NCBI RefSeq assembly: GCF_003286085.1
Contig: NW_020825454.1
Span: 62,001 to 126,000 of the forward strand
Origin: Drosophila persimilis
Taxonomy: Eukaryota; Arthropoda; Insecta; Diptera; Drosophilidae
DNA length: 64,000 nt
Direction of reading: 5' to 3'
Positions within the stretch are counted from its first letter, which is position 1, and each line of letters starts with the position of its first letter. Shown here one piece after another: positions 10,348 through 21,490 of the stretch. Under the pieces are notes generated by a model that did no database searches, was not told where the DNA came from, and saw nothing but the letters and a program-made list of their open reading frames with translations. Position numbers and translations under genes: made by a program.

Positions 10348-10357
10348 GAATGGGGGG
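10348..10357 (+). other. E1 polypurine tract
   Basis: GAATGGGGGG directly abuts the 3' LTR and follows the env stop; it would prime plus-strand synthesis. Confidence 0.8.
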
Positions 10358-10889
10358 AGTTAACGTACCCAATTCCATTGAGCTCTTATACGAGTTGTAA
10401 ACAATCTTTGGTTTTCCAAAACGAAAACAATTTCAATCTTGGGCCTCCGCCTAATTGATTTCTAAGATGTACAATCTCAAGCGCCCCCGCCGCAATCCCA
10501 TTCTTTGACACTCGCCTAAATGGAAAACCAATGTTTGCCCACACCCGGCTTCTCATAAACAATCTCACTCCCGGCTTTCTGCAGATCCTGCACTTTAGGC
10601 CTTTTACAGTTCTCTCTTTGGATGACGAAATCTAATACTCGGGATGGCGAAATCAATTGAAATGTTTATAGAAAAACGATTCCCGAAAGGGATCAACGAT
10701 GCAAAGATCAGAAAGTTCAAATCAGTCTTGATCCAGCAGCGACACCGCAAAGTCTAGCTAAATATTAAGATCGCGCAATCCCTTGGCCCGGAATTCCTTT
10801 GTGACCCTCTACTTAAATCTATATCAGTGAAGTTCGAAGTAAAATAAAAACTTTTTAAAAACACAATCCGCTACCGCAGTTGTTTAATT
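10358..10889 (+). repeat. E1 3' LTR
   Basis: 532 bp, reading identical to the 5' LTR (offset 7,324). It ends TTTAATT and is followed by TGCA (10890-10893), the right target duplication. Confidence 0.93.
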
Positions 10890-12007
10890 TGCACATAAGA
10901 CAAACACTGGCCTCAACTGCACTTTAAATAAACGTTTGAACAGCTAGGCCGAATCACGAGAAGAACAGGAGAGGCGATACCACTAGGGGTCGCCGGGAGG
11001 TTATGTACACACGTGGTGCACTATTTTTTTCCGCCCGGTAGGAACATTTAAGCGGCTTCGGTCCTACGCTGACTGCAAGCACCGGTTTCCGTTTCTTGGT
11101 TTAGAACGCGAAACGGTTACGCCAATTCGCCGCACTAAGCCCGTTCAGACGGCTGTCCTCGTCTCGCGCAGCCAAAGTTCACTGCCCGCGACTTGGTGGA
11201 TCAGCTGGTTCGTATTGCGGGGGCTTAAAGCTCGGGCTGCAGCTTTTGGATACTTCCCAAACTAAGTGCCGATTCTAATGTGGAATTTGAAAATACTGAT
11301 CAGGCTACTTTTTCTAACAGTTACTCCATGCACATATTTACCCGGTTGGAACTGGCACGGCGAAAATAGGGTGATGGGGTTGAGGTGCTAATTCCTTCTT
11401 TCTCCATGTTTTTTTTTTTTTTTTGTGTTGGTGCTGCTCACCTCCAAGCGGAAACTACAGAAAAAGTCGGAAAATCTAACTTCGAGGCTCCTAGCACTGG
11501 CGAAGGCCGGTACTCACGTTTTCGATTAGAGCCCAATCTGCTTTCTTGGGTTCTTTTTTTTCCGATCGAGTGCACTTTGGTTTCACATCACGGTTATTTT
11601 CGGCGGTTTAATTTTATTTTTATTATTTTTTTTTTCTCACCGCGCAACTGAATGCTGGTACGGCCACGAGGAGAAAGAAAGATTTGGGCGGATCTACTGA
11701 CCAACAAAAATTTTGTTCTCCGGATCTGCCTTTGCACGATCCTTCGCCATTCACCTTGAATGGTTATGGACATGGTGGGTAGATTTTTGTTCGTTTTTAA
11801 GCATATTCTTAATGTCAACCCTAGGTGGCGCTAGCCCCCACACGACCAGGAACATTTAACATGTAACACCACAACAAGAAATTAAGCCAACCTAACTATA
11901 CACTAACTATGGGGAATAAACTTAATAATTAATAAGTATCTCGGTGAGGTTTGATATATACTTGTATAAATAATATAATATACATATATAAATATATTTA
12001 TATATAT
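10890..12007. other. Unassigned block between E1 and E2A
   Basis: Starts with the TGCA duplication and continues the pre-E1 sequence. 10900-11260 is GC-richer; 11400-11640 has long T-runs; 11900-12007 becomes a TA-rich tract ending in ATAT, the E2A target. No convincing ORF, LTR pair or RNA gene. A BEL- or other LTR-like origin is possible but unsupported. Confidence 0.4.
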
Positions 12008-12602
12008 AGTTAAATATCCGCAACTCGATTTTAAGTTTTTTAACAAAGACTTTTATTTTACAACTTAAATATCTTTATGTCACAAGATTTAAATGAATTC
12101 CCCGACTTGACTTTCGGTCTGCTTGTCTCAAACGGAACTGATCTCTCTGCTGCTGGCTAGTTTCCATGAGCCCTCTCTTGGAACTCCCGACTCTGGCTTC
12201 GGGCGTTGCTTTCCTCGGCTGCATCTTCGTGTCGGTGGCGTACAGTGCCTGGATCGATATTTGGGGATGCGTCGGCTTTGATGAAAGGCATCCACTGCTG
12301 GCGATCGGTGTTGCATTACATGACGGAGCTAGGAATGTGATACTCCTTGGTTTTATGTCTAGCTTTGATTGGTCCTCATGAGTGGCGTGATTCTAAAGAA
12401 TCGATTTCTCGAGAGTGGCGTGATTCTAATGTTGATGAAACAATGTGGTCCATTGTTTATATTATGGGGGGCCCTAGCTTGGAGTATGGGAAGAAACAGT
12501 TATTGATTCTTGAGTGGGGTCCTGTTACTTGTGTGGATGGGGTGGATGAATTGTACATAAACATAATGTGTATGGGATGTGGGGAATTATGGATATGTCA
12601 CT
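12008..12602 (-). repeat. E2A 3' LTR
   Basis: 595 bp (AGTGACATATCC...TTTAACT on the minus strand). It differs from the 5' LTR at about five sites, including small indels. The same length as the E2B 3' LTR supports completeness. A purine tract (GTTGGGGG) precedes it at 12603-12610. Confidence 0.92.
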
Positions 12603-12629
12603 CCCCCAACGTTTGTTATTAGCCTGTCC

Positions 12630-14045
12630 CTAGGCGATTACCCTCGGGTATAGTGACGGGGTGTCAAGTGCGGTGGCTGAGGTTGGTTCCTCTTCTGCTT
12701 CTATTATAGGGTTTATACATTTAACCGTGACTCTTTTAGAAGTTTTCGTAAATTTAACAGCTACATAACTTAGTAGTACTAATATAATTATGACAAATGA
12801 AATTAGTAGACTTATTTGTAATAGGTTACTATATGTGGTGTATTGCATAATTATTTCATTAGTTTGGACATACGACAGTGGTTTTATTTTAGTTATGTTG
12901 TTGTTGACATAAACATTCTGGGCAAAATCTAACATTGTGTTTGATATTGTAAATTCATTTAATTGGATTGAACAGTTGTAGATTTTTATAATGGTATTTC
13001 CTTCCGCTATGATTTCTTGGTTTACACAATTCTGATTTAGCGTTGTTTTTGGAAGATTCCACGTGATTAGTATATTGGGTTCAATAAAGTTTATTTGAAA
13101 GTTTTGAAAAGTTTTGGAATATGGACATTTAGTGGGAGTTTGCATTAAAATTCCTTTTATACAATTGTCATTGGTTTTCAATCTAGTTTCTTTAACAAAT
13201 ACTTCTTCATTTTTTATGTAGTACTTGTCGTATGTCATATCTGTTAACATGTTATTTAATTCGTCTGGATACGGAACGATTTTATAGATTGGTACTTTTG
13301 TAATGTCTTTGGGAATGTTGGAAATTATTAGAATTTCGTTGGTATCGGATTTTAGCCATGTGGAGGTTTTTATATTTAGTATTTTCTCAGAATTTATTTG
13401 TTCCAGGTAGTCTTGTTTTAATAATTTTGGATTAAATATACCGAGCCTAGTTAATTGCATACCTAGTTCTATATCTTCGATATATTCTGTGAAATGTTGT
13501 AGATTGAATATCAAAATTTCTATTTGTTGATTCCTGTCTTTTTCTTCATTTAGTTAGTTTATAACGTTTATTCCGCTATTAACTGCATCTATTACCAAAT
13601 TTAGTTCATTCATTTGAATGCTATGGCTGGCTAAATTTTCTATTTTTTGTTCCAAATCGACTTTATCTTCCTGATCTAGTGTTCCAAAGAGATATTTGTA
13701 GGCTGTTCCTACTATATTGATTAGGCCTCTTTTATTTCTTTTGGTTATTTTTAGCCCGTTCATTTCTCTTTGCAATTTGTCTACTAGATATTTTATTTGG
13801 ATTATTTCCTGGAATTTAGTGGCTTGCCTTAACAAATTTTGGTATAGTTCTTCGGTTTTAGTTACATTAACAGTTAGATAATGGTATTCGTAATTGATAG
13901 GTATGTTAATCAATCCAGTTTTGAATATCATATATCCGTTTTGGGATTTTATAGGATTTATTTCTATGTTTTGGCCCTGTGCCATTACGATGGTAATTAT
14001 GAGGAAGATGAGGATTTTAATTGTGTTGAAGTTCGCCGATTCCAT
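12630..14045 (-). pseudogene. env: E2A env with a premature stop
   Basis: Same envelope gene as 49721-51136. The ATG at 14045 overlaps the pol end. Signal peptide and furin-like KRNKR are present. A single A-to-T change relative to E2B turns a Lys codon into TAA at 13556-13554 (codon 164). The downstream half, including the membrane anchor, is otherwise open to 12630. As it stands only a short secreted fragment could be made. Confidence 0.88.
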
Positions 14046-17000
14046 TAACTTCCTCGGTTTCTCTGGAATTATTATATTTGCTTGTATTAGATTTCTTCTT
14101 TTTCTTGAATTTTGATTTATAATGAGTTATTTTCCTACCCCTATTCTTTTCTTCATAATGTTTTTCGTCTACCTGTCTAATTTCGGCCGTCCTTTTGAAA
14201 GGATTTGTTACCTTAGACTTAACTAGAGGTGATAGTTTATAGCGGGTATCTACTTCATACTCTATGCGGTTTTTATTTAATTGAGTGATTTTATTCACTT
14301 TATTTAGTTGTGTGTCATAATCAGGTGAGCCTGCATAAATGAATATATCAGCTGGTGTCCTAATTGTGGTATTATGTTTGGTTTTATGATTATAAGTATA
14401 AAGAATTAATTCAAACTTCGTGAATCTATCTTCTGTGTTATCCTCGCTAGATATTATTCTTAATTTTTCATTTACTGTTTTATGAAATCTTTCTACGTCA
14501 GATATTCCATTTTTGCTGGAAGTGATCTCTATTTTGACGTTTTCCGCATTCAGCCATGCTTGCAATGCTGTGCACATAAAAGCTGAATCTTTATCGGCTT
14601 TGATTTCAATTGGTTTGCCCATCTCATTAAAAACTTTCATGATGGCTCTTTTTGCTTCTAACCAGACACGACTTTTTACTTCTACAAGAGTGGCAAACTT
14701 CGAGTATACGTCAATACATGATAGGAACTGTTGGTTACCAACCATATAGAAATCCATGACGTATTTCTCTCTGATGTTCAGTATTTCCGGTGTAGTTTCG
14801 AATGCCAACTTCGTATTTCTATGCTCTGTTTTGGCAATATTACAAGTAGGACATTCGTTTATGATGTTTTGGATTAGTTTTTGATAATCCGGGTAATAGT
14901 ATTTTCCCCTAAACCAATTGACGGTTTTCTCTATCCCTGGATGGAGTAAGCCTTTATGATTCTTTAATATGGTTTCTTTAAATTCAGCGTAATTCTGAAT
15001 ATCTAGGAGTTTCGTGCTTGATTTAATAGCTTTGGTTATATTGTTAGAATTAATGATTTCTAAATAGGCTTTTTGGAATGGAGGAAAATCTGTTTCGTTA
15101 TGGAAATATATTGCGCTCTTTTTGGTGCATAGATATTCCTTTATTATATCCTTCGCTAAGGTGTTAGTCATTTCCTTATACGTGATCTTGATGATTAGCT
15201 TGTGAAAATAACGAATTGTTTCTACCTTATCTTCATTGCCTTTTATTAGCTCAATTTGCCGATTGTAATAGTTAATTGGTCTTTCCGTGATATCAATGTG
15301 ATTTAGATTGTCTTCCTGTGCGCTATGTACAGTTGCACCAACGCTATTGGAAGCTTCTCCCAGGAGATTTTCATTAATCTTTACCCTTGATAAGGCATCA
15401 GCTACATGATTTTCTTTGCCTGGTAGATATTTCATTTTAAAATCAAACTCATTCAGTTTTATTTTCCACCTTTGTAATTTCATATTTGGCTCCTTGAGGT
15501 TGTTCAACCAAATCAAGGGTTTATGATCGCTTTGTATCTCGAATGTTCTACCGAACAGGTATGAACGGAAATACTTGGTTGCCCATACGATCGCTAATAA
15601 TTCCTTTTCGATGGCTGAATAGTTTATTTCATGTTCATTTAGGGTTCTGCTAGCGTAGCAGATCGGTTTGTGTTCTTGTGACAAAACCGCTCCCAATGCT
15701 ATGTTACTAGCGTCGGTTGTTACCGTGAACATTTTGTCAAAGTCTGGGAACGCAAGGATAGGGTCTGAGGTGATGAGTACTTTTAGTCTCTCAAATGCCT
15801 CGACGTACTTTTCTTCCTTGGGGTCTATGACAGCTCCTTTCTTTAGTTTGAGTGTCATGGGTTTTGCTATGTTTGCAAAATTAGGAATGAATTTCCTGTA
15901 GAACCCGCACAGACCTAAGAATGACTTTATTTGTTTAGTCGTTTCTGGTATTGGAAATTTGACAATGGCAGAGATTTTGCCTGGATTTGGTACTATTCCT
16001 TCAGTAGTGACTACATGACCTAGGAATTCAGTTTCCTTTTTCATGAATTCACATTTATCCATTTGTAGCTTCAAGTTGGCGTCTCTCAACTTTCCAAATA
16101 CTCTCCTTAGTGACAACAAGTGTTCTTCCAATGAAGTGGAAAATATAATGATGTCATCTAAGTATACAAAGCAATCTTTGAAGATTAACTCTTCTAGCAG
16201 ATTGTTCATACATCTTTGGAAGGTAGCTGGGGCAGTGGTTAGCCCAAAGGGCATACGAGTGAACTCGTAATGTCCATGCTTAGTGGAGAACGCAGTTTTG
16301 GGGATTGAACTAGGTTCCATGGGTATTTGATGGAAACCTTTTGCTAAATCGATTGTCGTAAAATACTGACATTTACCTAGTTTGTCTAGGATTTCATCCA
16401 TTCTTGGAGTTGGGAATTTGTCCTTAACTGTTATTTCATTTAGACTTCTATAGTCTACTACCATTCGATATTTTTGCTTTCCTGAAGCATCTATCTTCTT
16501 CGGAATCATAGATATGGGCGAGCAGTAAGGAGAATTCGACTTTCGAATTATTCCCTGCCTGATCATATCTTTGATTTGCTGGTTTACCTCCTGATCATGT
16601 ATCTGGGCATATTTGTATGGTCGTCTGTAGACCGGGTCTTCATGTTGAGTTTTGATCTCGTGCTTGATTGTACTTGTGAAAGTCAAATTGTCACCTTCTC
16701 TGTACTGCACATCCTTAAACTCATATAAGACCTTCTTTAACTCTTCCCTCTCTTCGTCGTTTAAGTGTTCCAATCTTAATTGATTACATTCCCTTAATTC
16801 ACTGTCTAGAGCGGAAGCGAAGTATTGATCTCCCTCTGGAGATGGGTCAAGGCACTTAGGTGCGATCTTCTCTTCTTTTGTAGAGGGATCAGTGCACTTC
16901 TGTGCGGTCTTGCCGGCTTCAATAGCTTCTCCACTCTGAATGATTGGGTACGACCTAGCTCCTAGTGTTACAGTACCATTTCTGTAATCGATGACGGCTT

Positions 17001-17301
17001 TACTTGCCATCAAGTATTCTCTTCCTAATAAAATATCATAATTTTCGGAAAAGTTATGTATGTAGAACTTTTGTTCGGACGGACATGTTTTGTTCGCATT
17101 CCTCATTATACTCTTAGTTAAACGGACAGATCCATTGATGGTATGGACCGTAAGGTTATCGTCTTTTATCTCGGAATCTGTGTAATTTTCTTTCATGATG
17201 TTGATCGATGATCCCTAGTCAGCGATACACCTTAATATTCTTTTATTAATGGTAATGTTTATATAGGGTCCTCCTCGGTTTCTTCCGAGGCGGCTTGATG
17301 A
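14017..17301 (-). CDS. pol: E2A Pol (protease, RT, RNaseH, integrase)
   Basis: 1,094 codons in the -1 frame of gag, from the slip site at 17307-17301. The protease active site reads DSGSS (about 17220) rather than DTG. RT has YLDD (about 16165), RNaseH TTDAS, then DALSR. The integrase has an HHCC zinc module and a DDE core ending in SDVERFH. No stop. It differs from the E2B protein at roughly ten residues (for example VWLEAKR against DWLEAKR). It overlaps env by 29 bases. An internal ATG at 17196 exists but would omit the protease. Confidence 0.9.
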
Positions 17302-18215
17302 AAATTTACGTCCATCTTCGTTTGGCCACTCTGGCTCTCCCTCCCTCTTTTAGTAGGTTGGTTGGGTCCACTCCCACTAGCTTGGTTTTGAGATATTTGC
17401 TGATTGAATGGATTCTGAGCCCTACCTTGATTCAAGGAATTTTTGAACTCATTGTATAATCCAGGATTTTGGGAATTTTGATTTTGATTTGTTCGATTAG
17501 TCTGACCTGTTCCAGATGAACTCTGAGTTTGATTGTGATAGTTAGTAGTATTATAATTTGGATAATAGTTTCCAACATTCTTTCGATTTGATTGAGACGA
17601 TTTCGATTGATCTTTATTTGTACCTGAATCTGTTGTACTAGCTTCGTACAATCCTTCTTCTTGTGCTGCCTTCTTAAGATTAGACAATGTGGCAATATCT
17701 TTTCTTGCTAAGGTCATGAACATTCTGTCAGGAAGTTTTCGAGTAATGACATCTTTAATTGTGTTGTTCAAAGCGTTTTTATAAATGACATTATTTTCTG
17801 GTATGTTTTCTAAGTTTAGCTTATTGTTTATTAATAATGCTTTTATCTCTAATTCTTCTATAAACTTACGAAGACTGCCGTTGAATCTGGTGGTGTATAG
17901 TTGTCGTAAGAGTTCTTCATATGGTGTGTGATTTTTGAACTCGTTGATCAGCGCCGTCTTCAGTTCGAGCCACGTGTTGGGTTGTATCATTTGCGATATG
18001 CGTTGTGCCTCTCCTGACAGTTGGATCTCGGTCGCTCCAAATAGGATCCTTTGTTGGCGAAGATCTTCAGTTGGATATAATCCGCATACATATTCGATTC
18101 GTTTGATAAATGAGCTTAGCTGTCCAGATGAACCGTCATAGGCAGGTATTTGTCGGATCGACAGCAGTGCCTGGTTCAAGTGGATTTCGCTCAATGATAG
18201 TGGTGGTAACGCCAT
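17259..18215 (-). CDS. gag: E2A Gag
   Basis: 318 codons from an ATG in good context, about 290 bases after the primer site. N-terminal helical domain (LSEIHLNQALLSIRQIP), capsid-like middle with LELKTALINEFK, and a Gln/Asn/Ser/Thr-rich basic tail without a CCHC knuckle. Near-identical to the E2B gag (one Ala/Thr difference seen). Particle core protein; expected to be made in excess over Pol by frameshifting. Confidence 0.88.
   Translation of the reverse strand: MALPPLSLSEIHLNQALLSIRQIPAYDGSSGQLSSFIKRIEYVCGLYPTEDLRQQRILFGATEIQLSGEAQRISQMIQPNTWLELKTALINEFKNHTPYEELLRQLYTTRFNGSLRKFIEELEIKALLINNKLNLENIPENNVIYKNALNNTIKDVITRKLPDRMFMTLARKDIATLSNLKKAAQEEGLYEASTTDSGTNKDQSKSSQSNRKNVGNYYPNYNTTNYHNQTQSSSGTGQTNRTNQNQNSQNPGLYNEFKNSLNQGRAQNPFNQQISQNQASGSGPNQPTKRGRESQSGQTKMDVNFHQAASEETEEDPI
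17301..17307 (-). other. E2A gag-pol -1 frameshift site (A AAU UUU)
   Basis: AAATTTT on the minus strand, placed in the gag frame as A AAT TTT. The -1 frame is open from here through the protease. Same motif at 46459-46465 in E2B. Confidence 0.7.
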
Positions 18216-18486
18216 GTTGTTGGTGTTGATTGGGTTTTGTTTTGTTGTAGTTTTTAACTTTATTTTGGTTCACTTGTAAGTTTTTTTGATTTTGTATTAA
18301 GTGTTTCACTGTCCTTGGTGATTCACTATCTCCGCTTACTTCAGTTCACTTAAATTAGTTTTGCAAATCGTAGGTTCTTTGGCGGATTTCACAATTTAAT
18401 TAACAATTCCGGGATTACGTGATCACAGTAATTATAAATTACACAAGCTGACCATTACCGAAATATAGGTGTTAATTTTAAACGAA

Positions 18487-18504
18487 ATCCTACCGACTGC
18501 GCCA
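18487..18504 (-). other. E2A primer-binding site, tRNA-Ser
   Basis: TGGCGCAGTCGGTAGGAT on the minus strand, sharing its first base with the LTR end. This is the Ser-tRNA primer site I associate with 17.6 and 297. Confidence 0.8.
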
Positions 18505-19069
18505 GTTAAATATCCGCAACTCGATTTTAAGTTTTTTAACAAAGACTTTTATTTTACAACTTAAATATCTTTATGTCACAAGATTTAAATGAATTCCCCG
18601 ACTTGACTTTCGGTCTGCTTGTCTCAAACGGAACTGATCTCTCTGCTGCTGGCTAGTTTCCATGAGCCCTTCTCTTGGAACTCCCGACTCTGGCTTCGGG
18701 CGTTGCTTTCCTCGGCTGCATCTTCGTGTCGGTGGCGTACGTGCCTGGATCGATATTTGGGGATGCGTCGGCTTTGATGAAAGGCATCCACTGCTGGCGA
18801 TCGGTGTTGCATTACATGACGGAGCTAGGAATGTGATACTCCTTAGTTTTATGTCTAGCTTTGATTGGTCCTCATGAGTGGCGTGATTCTAAAGAATCGA
18901 TTTCTCGAGAGTGGCGTGATTCTAATGTTGATGAAACAATGTGGTCCATTGTTTATATTACGGGGGGCCCTAGCTTGGAGTATGGGAAGAAAAGTTATTG
19001 ATTCTTGAGTGGGGTCCTGTTACTTGTGTGGATGGGGTGGATGAATTGTACATAAACATAATGTGTATG
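18504..19069 (-). repeat. E2A 5' LTR, outer end missing
   Basis: About 566 of 595 bp. It retains the Inr TCAGTT (18637-18632) and the DPE match AGTCA at +28 (18608-18604), so a core promoter is present. The outermost U3 bases are replaced by E3 leader sequence at 19070. Confidence 0.88.
18604..18637 (-). promoter_or_regulatory. E2A LTR promoter (Inr + DPE)
   Basis: TCAGTT initiator with A+1 at 18635. Bases +28 to +32 are AGTCA, a perfect RGWYV match at the exact DPE spacing. No TATA box at -30. Confidence 0.65.
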
Positions 19070-20329
19070 ACCAAAATGAAGGAAGGAAAAAAATGTTAAG
19101 GGACATGTGATCGATTTACAGGTTTTTCATTATATAATTCAACATCGATCACATGGTTTTAGTAATAGCCTAACAGAGGTTAGTATTTTCAAGTTGCACT
19201 TTAAGGGTGCTTCAACTTGAGTTAGAAAATTATAATTGTCATCAATTCTAGGTAGTGGAAATTTATCGGCCAGGAGTTTTTTGTTTGTTTGACGATAGTC
19301 AACTACTAATCGCCATTTCTTTTGTTCTGAACCCGGAAGGGCTTTCTTTGGGACAAGTAGAAGTGGGCTGTTGTATTCTGATACGGATGGTTCGACAATA
19401 TTGTCGTTGATTAATTTTCCTACTTGTTTTTTAATTTCCTCAACTTGGCTATGCGGACTTCGATAGTTCTTTATATATATAGGTTCGTCATCCCTCAATC
19501 TCAATTTCTGTTTATAAAAATTATTTGTTGTGATTGATTCGGTTTCAAGCCCGAATACGTCACTAAAATTGTATAGTTTAGTTAATTGCTTCTTGAATTG
19601 TACTGGGAAATGTTTGCTTAATTCAGCTATGACAGTTTTTTCTCGGATTTTTTTGAGTTGTTTGAATTACCTTGTAATTCGAAAGTGATTCATATTGTAT
19701 GTTATTTATGTGTACTAATTGGTTGGTACTAGTTGTATTCAGCAATCGGACAAATGTATTATTTTTTGAAGTTATTGTATTTGCTACATAAATAATAGGT
19801 TGAATTTCCTGGTTTGGGATTAATATGGTTTCTATATCGGACGTTAATTATATTTTTCTGACAACTTGTGATCTTGCTGGTAGAAGAATTGTATTGTTAC
19901 CAGAACTGTATGTTATTGGAACATAAATTTTAATTTTTATATTATTTTGTCGTATTATTAACCAATCCTCTGCAGGTTTTAAGTCTATTAGGCAGTTTAA
20001 TTCTTTTATGAAATCAATGCCTATTATTCCATCACACGGAATTGCAAAATTCTGATTAACTAAATGGAAATTGTGTGGAATTATGTACTTATCTGTCTGT
20101 AGCTCTATTAGGGCAAGGCCTTGGGATGTTATTATACCCTCCCCTATTCCTTGAATATTTATTTTTTTATTTTTTGTTTGAATGTCGTTAAAGACATCTG
20201 AATTTTCATTTAATAGTGATATATTGGCACCTGTATCTATAAGGAATGTAAGTTGTTTTCCTGTTTTAGAATTGAGGAATGCCACGAATATATTGAGATT
20301 GAGGTTGATTGTGTGAACAGCTGGATTTT
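19070..20329 (-). pseudogene. E3 fragment: protease and RT start fused to leader ORF
   Basis: mdg1/412-like remnant. From 20329 down: the protease with LIDTGANIS (ends at a stop at 19848), a linker with stops, and the RT beginning (LRLRDDEP, 19504 down). At PLPRIDD (about 19240) RT is fused in frame to the end of the E3 leader ORF (NYNFLTQVEAP), creating a 121-codon chimeric frame at 19504-19139. A deletion running from RT through RNaseH, integrase and LTR into the next leader of a tandem array would produce this. It keeps a Ser codon (near 19544) where the other four E3 copies share a stop. Confidence 0.82.
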
Positions 20330-21450
20330 TATACCCGATACTCAAAATGAGTATTGGGGTATATTAGATTTGTGGTAAAAGTGGATGTGTGTAACGTCCA
20401 GAAGGAATCGTTTCCGACCCCATAAAGTATATATATTCTTGATCAGCATCAATAGCCGAGTCGATTGAGCCATGTCTGTCTGTCCGTCTGTCCGTCTGTC
20501 CGTCCGTCCGTCTGTCCGTCTGTCCGTCCCCTTCAGCGCCTAATGCTCAAAGACTATAAGAGCTAGAGCAACGATGTTTTGGATCCAGACTTCTGTGATA
20601 TGTCACTGCTACAAAAATATTTCAAAACTTTGCCCCGCCCACTTCCGCCCCCACAAAGGGCGAAAATCTGTGGCATCCACAATTTCGACGATACGATAAA
20701 ACCAAAAACGCAGAATCGTAGAAGATGACTATATCTTCTAGAGTGCAAAATCTGAAATAGATCGTATAATTATTACAGCCAGAATCACGAAAACAATTTC
20801 ACTCTTTCTCGCTCTGTCTCACTCTAACACACAGGTTTCATGGTCGGTTTTGCCAATTGCAAAATATGAGTTCAAGGATCTCAGAACCTATAAAAGCCAG
20901 AGCAACCAAATTTGGTATCCACACTCCTGTGATATCGGACCTTGACCGTTTCCTGTCCAAATTTCGCCACACCCCCTTCCGCCCCCGCAAAGGACGAAAA
21001 TCTGAGGCAACCACAAATCTCAGAGACTATTAAGGCTAGAGTAACCAAATTTGGTGCACACACTCCTTTAAGATGTCACTATAAAACGTATATCTCAGAA
21101 TTTCGCCCCACCCCCATCCGCCCCCACAAAGGACGAAAATCTGTTGCATCCACAATATTGCAGATTTGAGAAAACTAAAAACGCAGAATCATAGATAATG
21201 ACCATATCTATTAGATTGTTGAATCTGGATCAGATCAGACCATTTTTTTAGCCAAAAGGAACAAATCAATTTGCAGTGGCTACGCAGCGCCCGACGTCAC
21301 GCTCAGACTGATTTCCTGTCTCTCTCGCACGCACTCTTTGTCGTGTCGTTAAATATTAGCGGCGTCTGCCGGAGGAGAGCCATACTGACTTAGTATCGGG
21401 TATAACCTTAGAGTTGCGGTGTCCGCAGCAACTCACAACGTTCCCCCTCG
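20330..21450 (+). mobile_element. DINE-1-like element, copy 2 (mismatched flanks)
   Basis: Full-length form with (GTCY)n at about 20474-20528. The left flank is the E3 gag/protease junction (GCTGGATTTT). The right flank is the E3 spacer before the small membrane ORF (TTAGACTCTATC). These flanks are about 1.8 kb apart in an uninterrupted E3, so gag has been lost across this DINE. Confidence 0.88.
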
Positions 21451-21490
21451 TTTTTTTTAGACTCTATCTAAATTGTTTGCCCTACTCATA
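21451..21490. other. E3 spacer between two DINE copies
   Basis: Forty bases of E3 (TTAGACTCTATC...TATCTC) identical to the uninterrupted site near 35334-35376; it separates two DINE insertions. Confidence 0.8.

Larger units (their letters stand above)
3034..10889 (+). mobile_element. E1: complete gypsy-clade endogenous errantivirus
   Basis: A 7,856-bp provirus: 532-bp LTRs (AGTTAAC...TTTAATT), Lys-tRNA primer site, about 600-bp leader, gag, pol in the -1 frame, env, a purine tract and the 3' LTR, bounded by TGCA duplications. The two LTRs read identical by eye, so the insertion is recent. Pol is closest in wording to gypsy proper (RT, RNaseH, and an integrase with SNGQVERVHS). gag and pol are open; env carries two frameshifts. 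It is inserted in unassigned DNA and is not itself interrupted. Confidence 0.93.
12008..19069 (-). mobile_element. E2A: 17.6/297-like errantivirus, 5' LTR truncated
   Basis: Minus-strand provirus with the order 5' LTR, Ser-tRNA primer site, gag, pol, env, 3' LTR. The 3' LTR is complete (595 bp) and abuts ATAT at 12004-12007. The 5' LTR stops at 19069 after about 566 bp, missing the outermost ~29 bases. It is joined there to E3 leader sequence, so no right target duplication exists. It is very similar to E2B (44930-51758), with only scattered substitutions. gag and pol are open; env has one nonsense codon. Confidence 0.92.

Noticed and set aside
20942-21169. Recurrent 75-codon ORF in DINE copies (NFATPPSAPAKDEN)
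   Set aside because: Arises from the repeated DINE module; no start context or domain, and it is disrupted in other copies.
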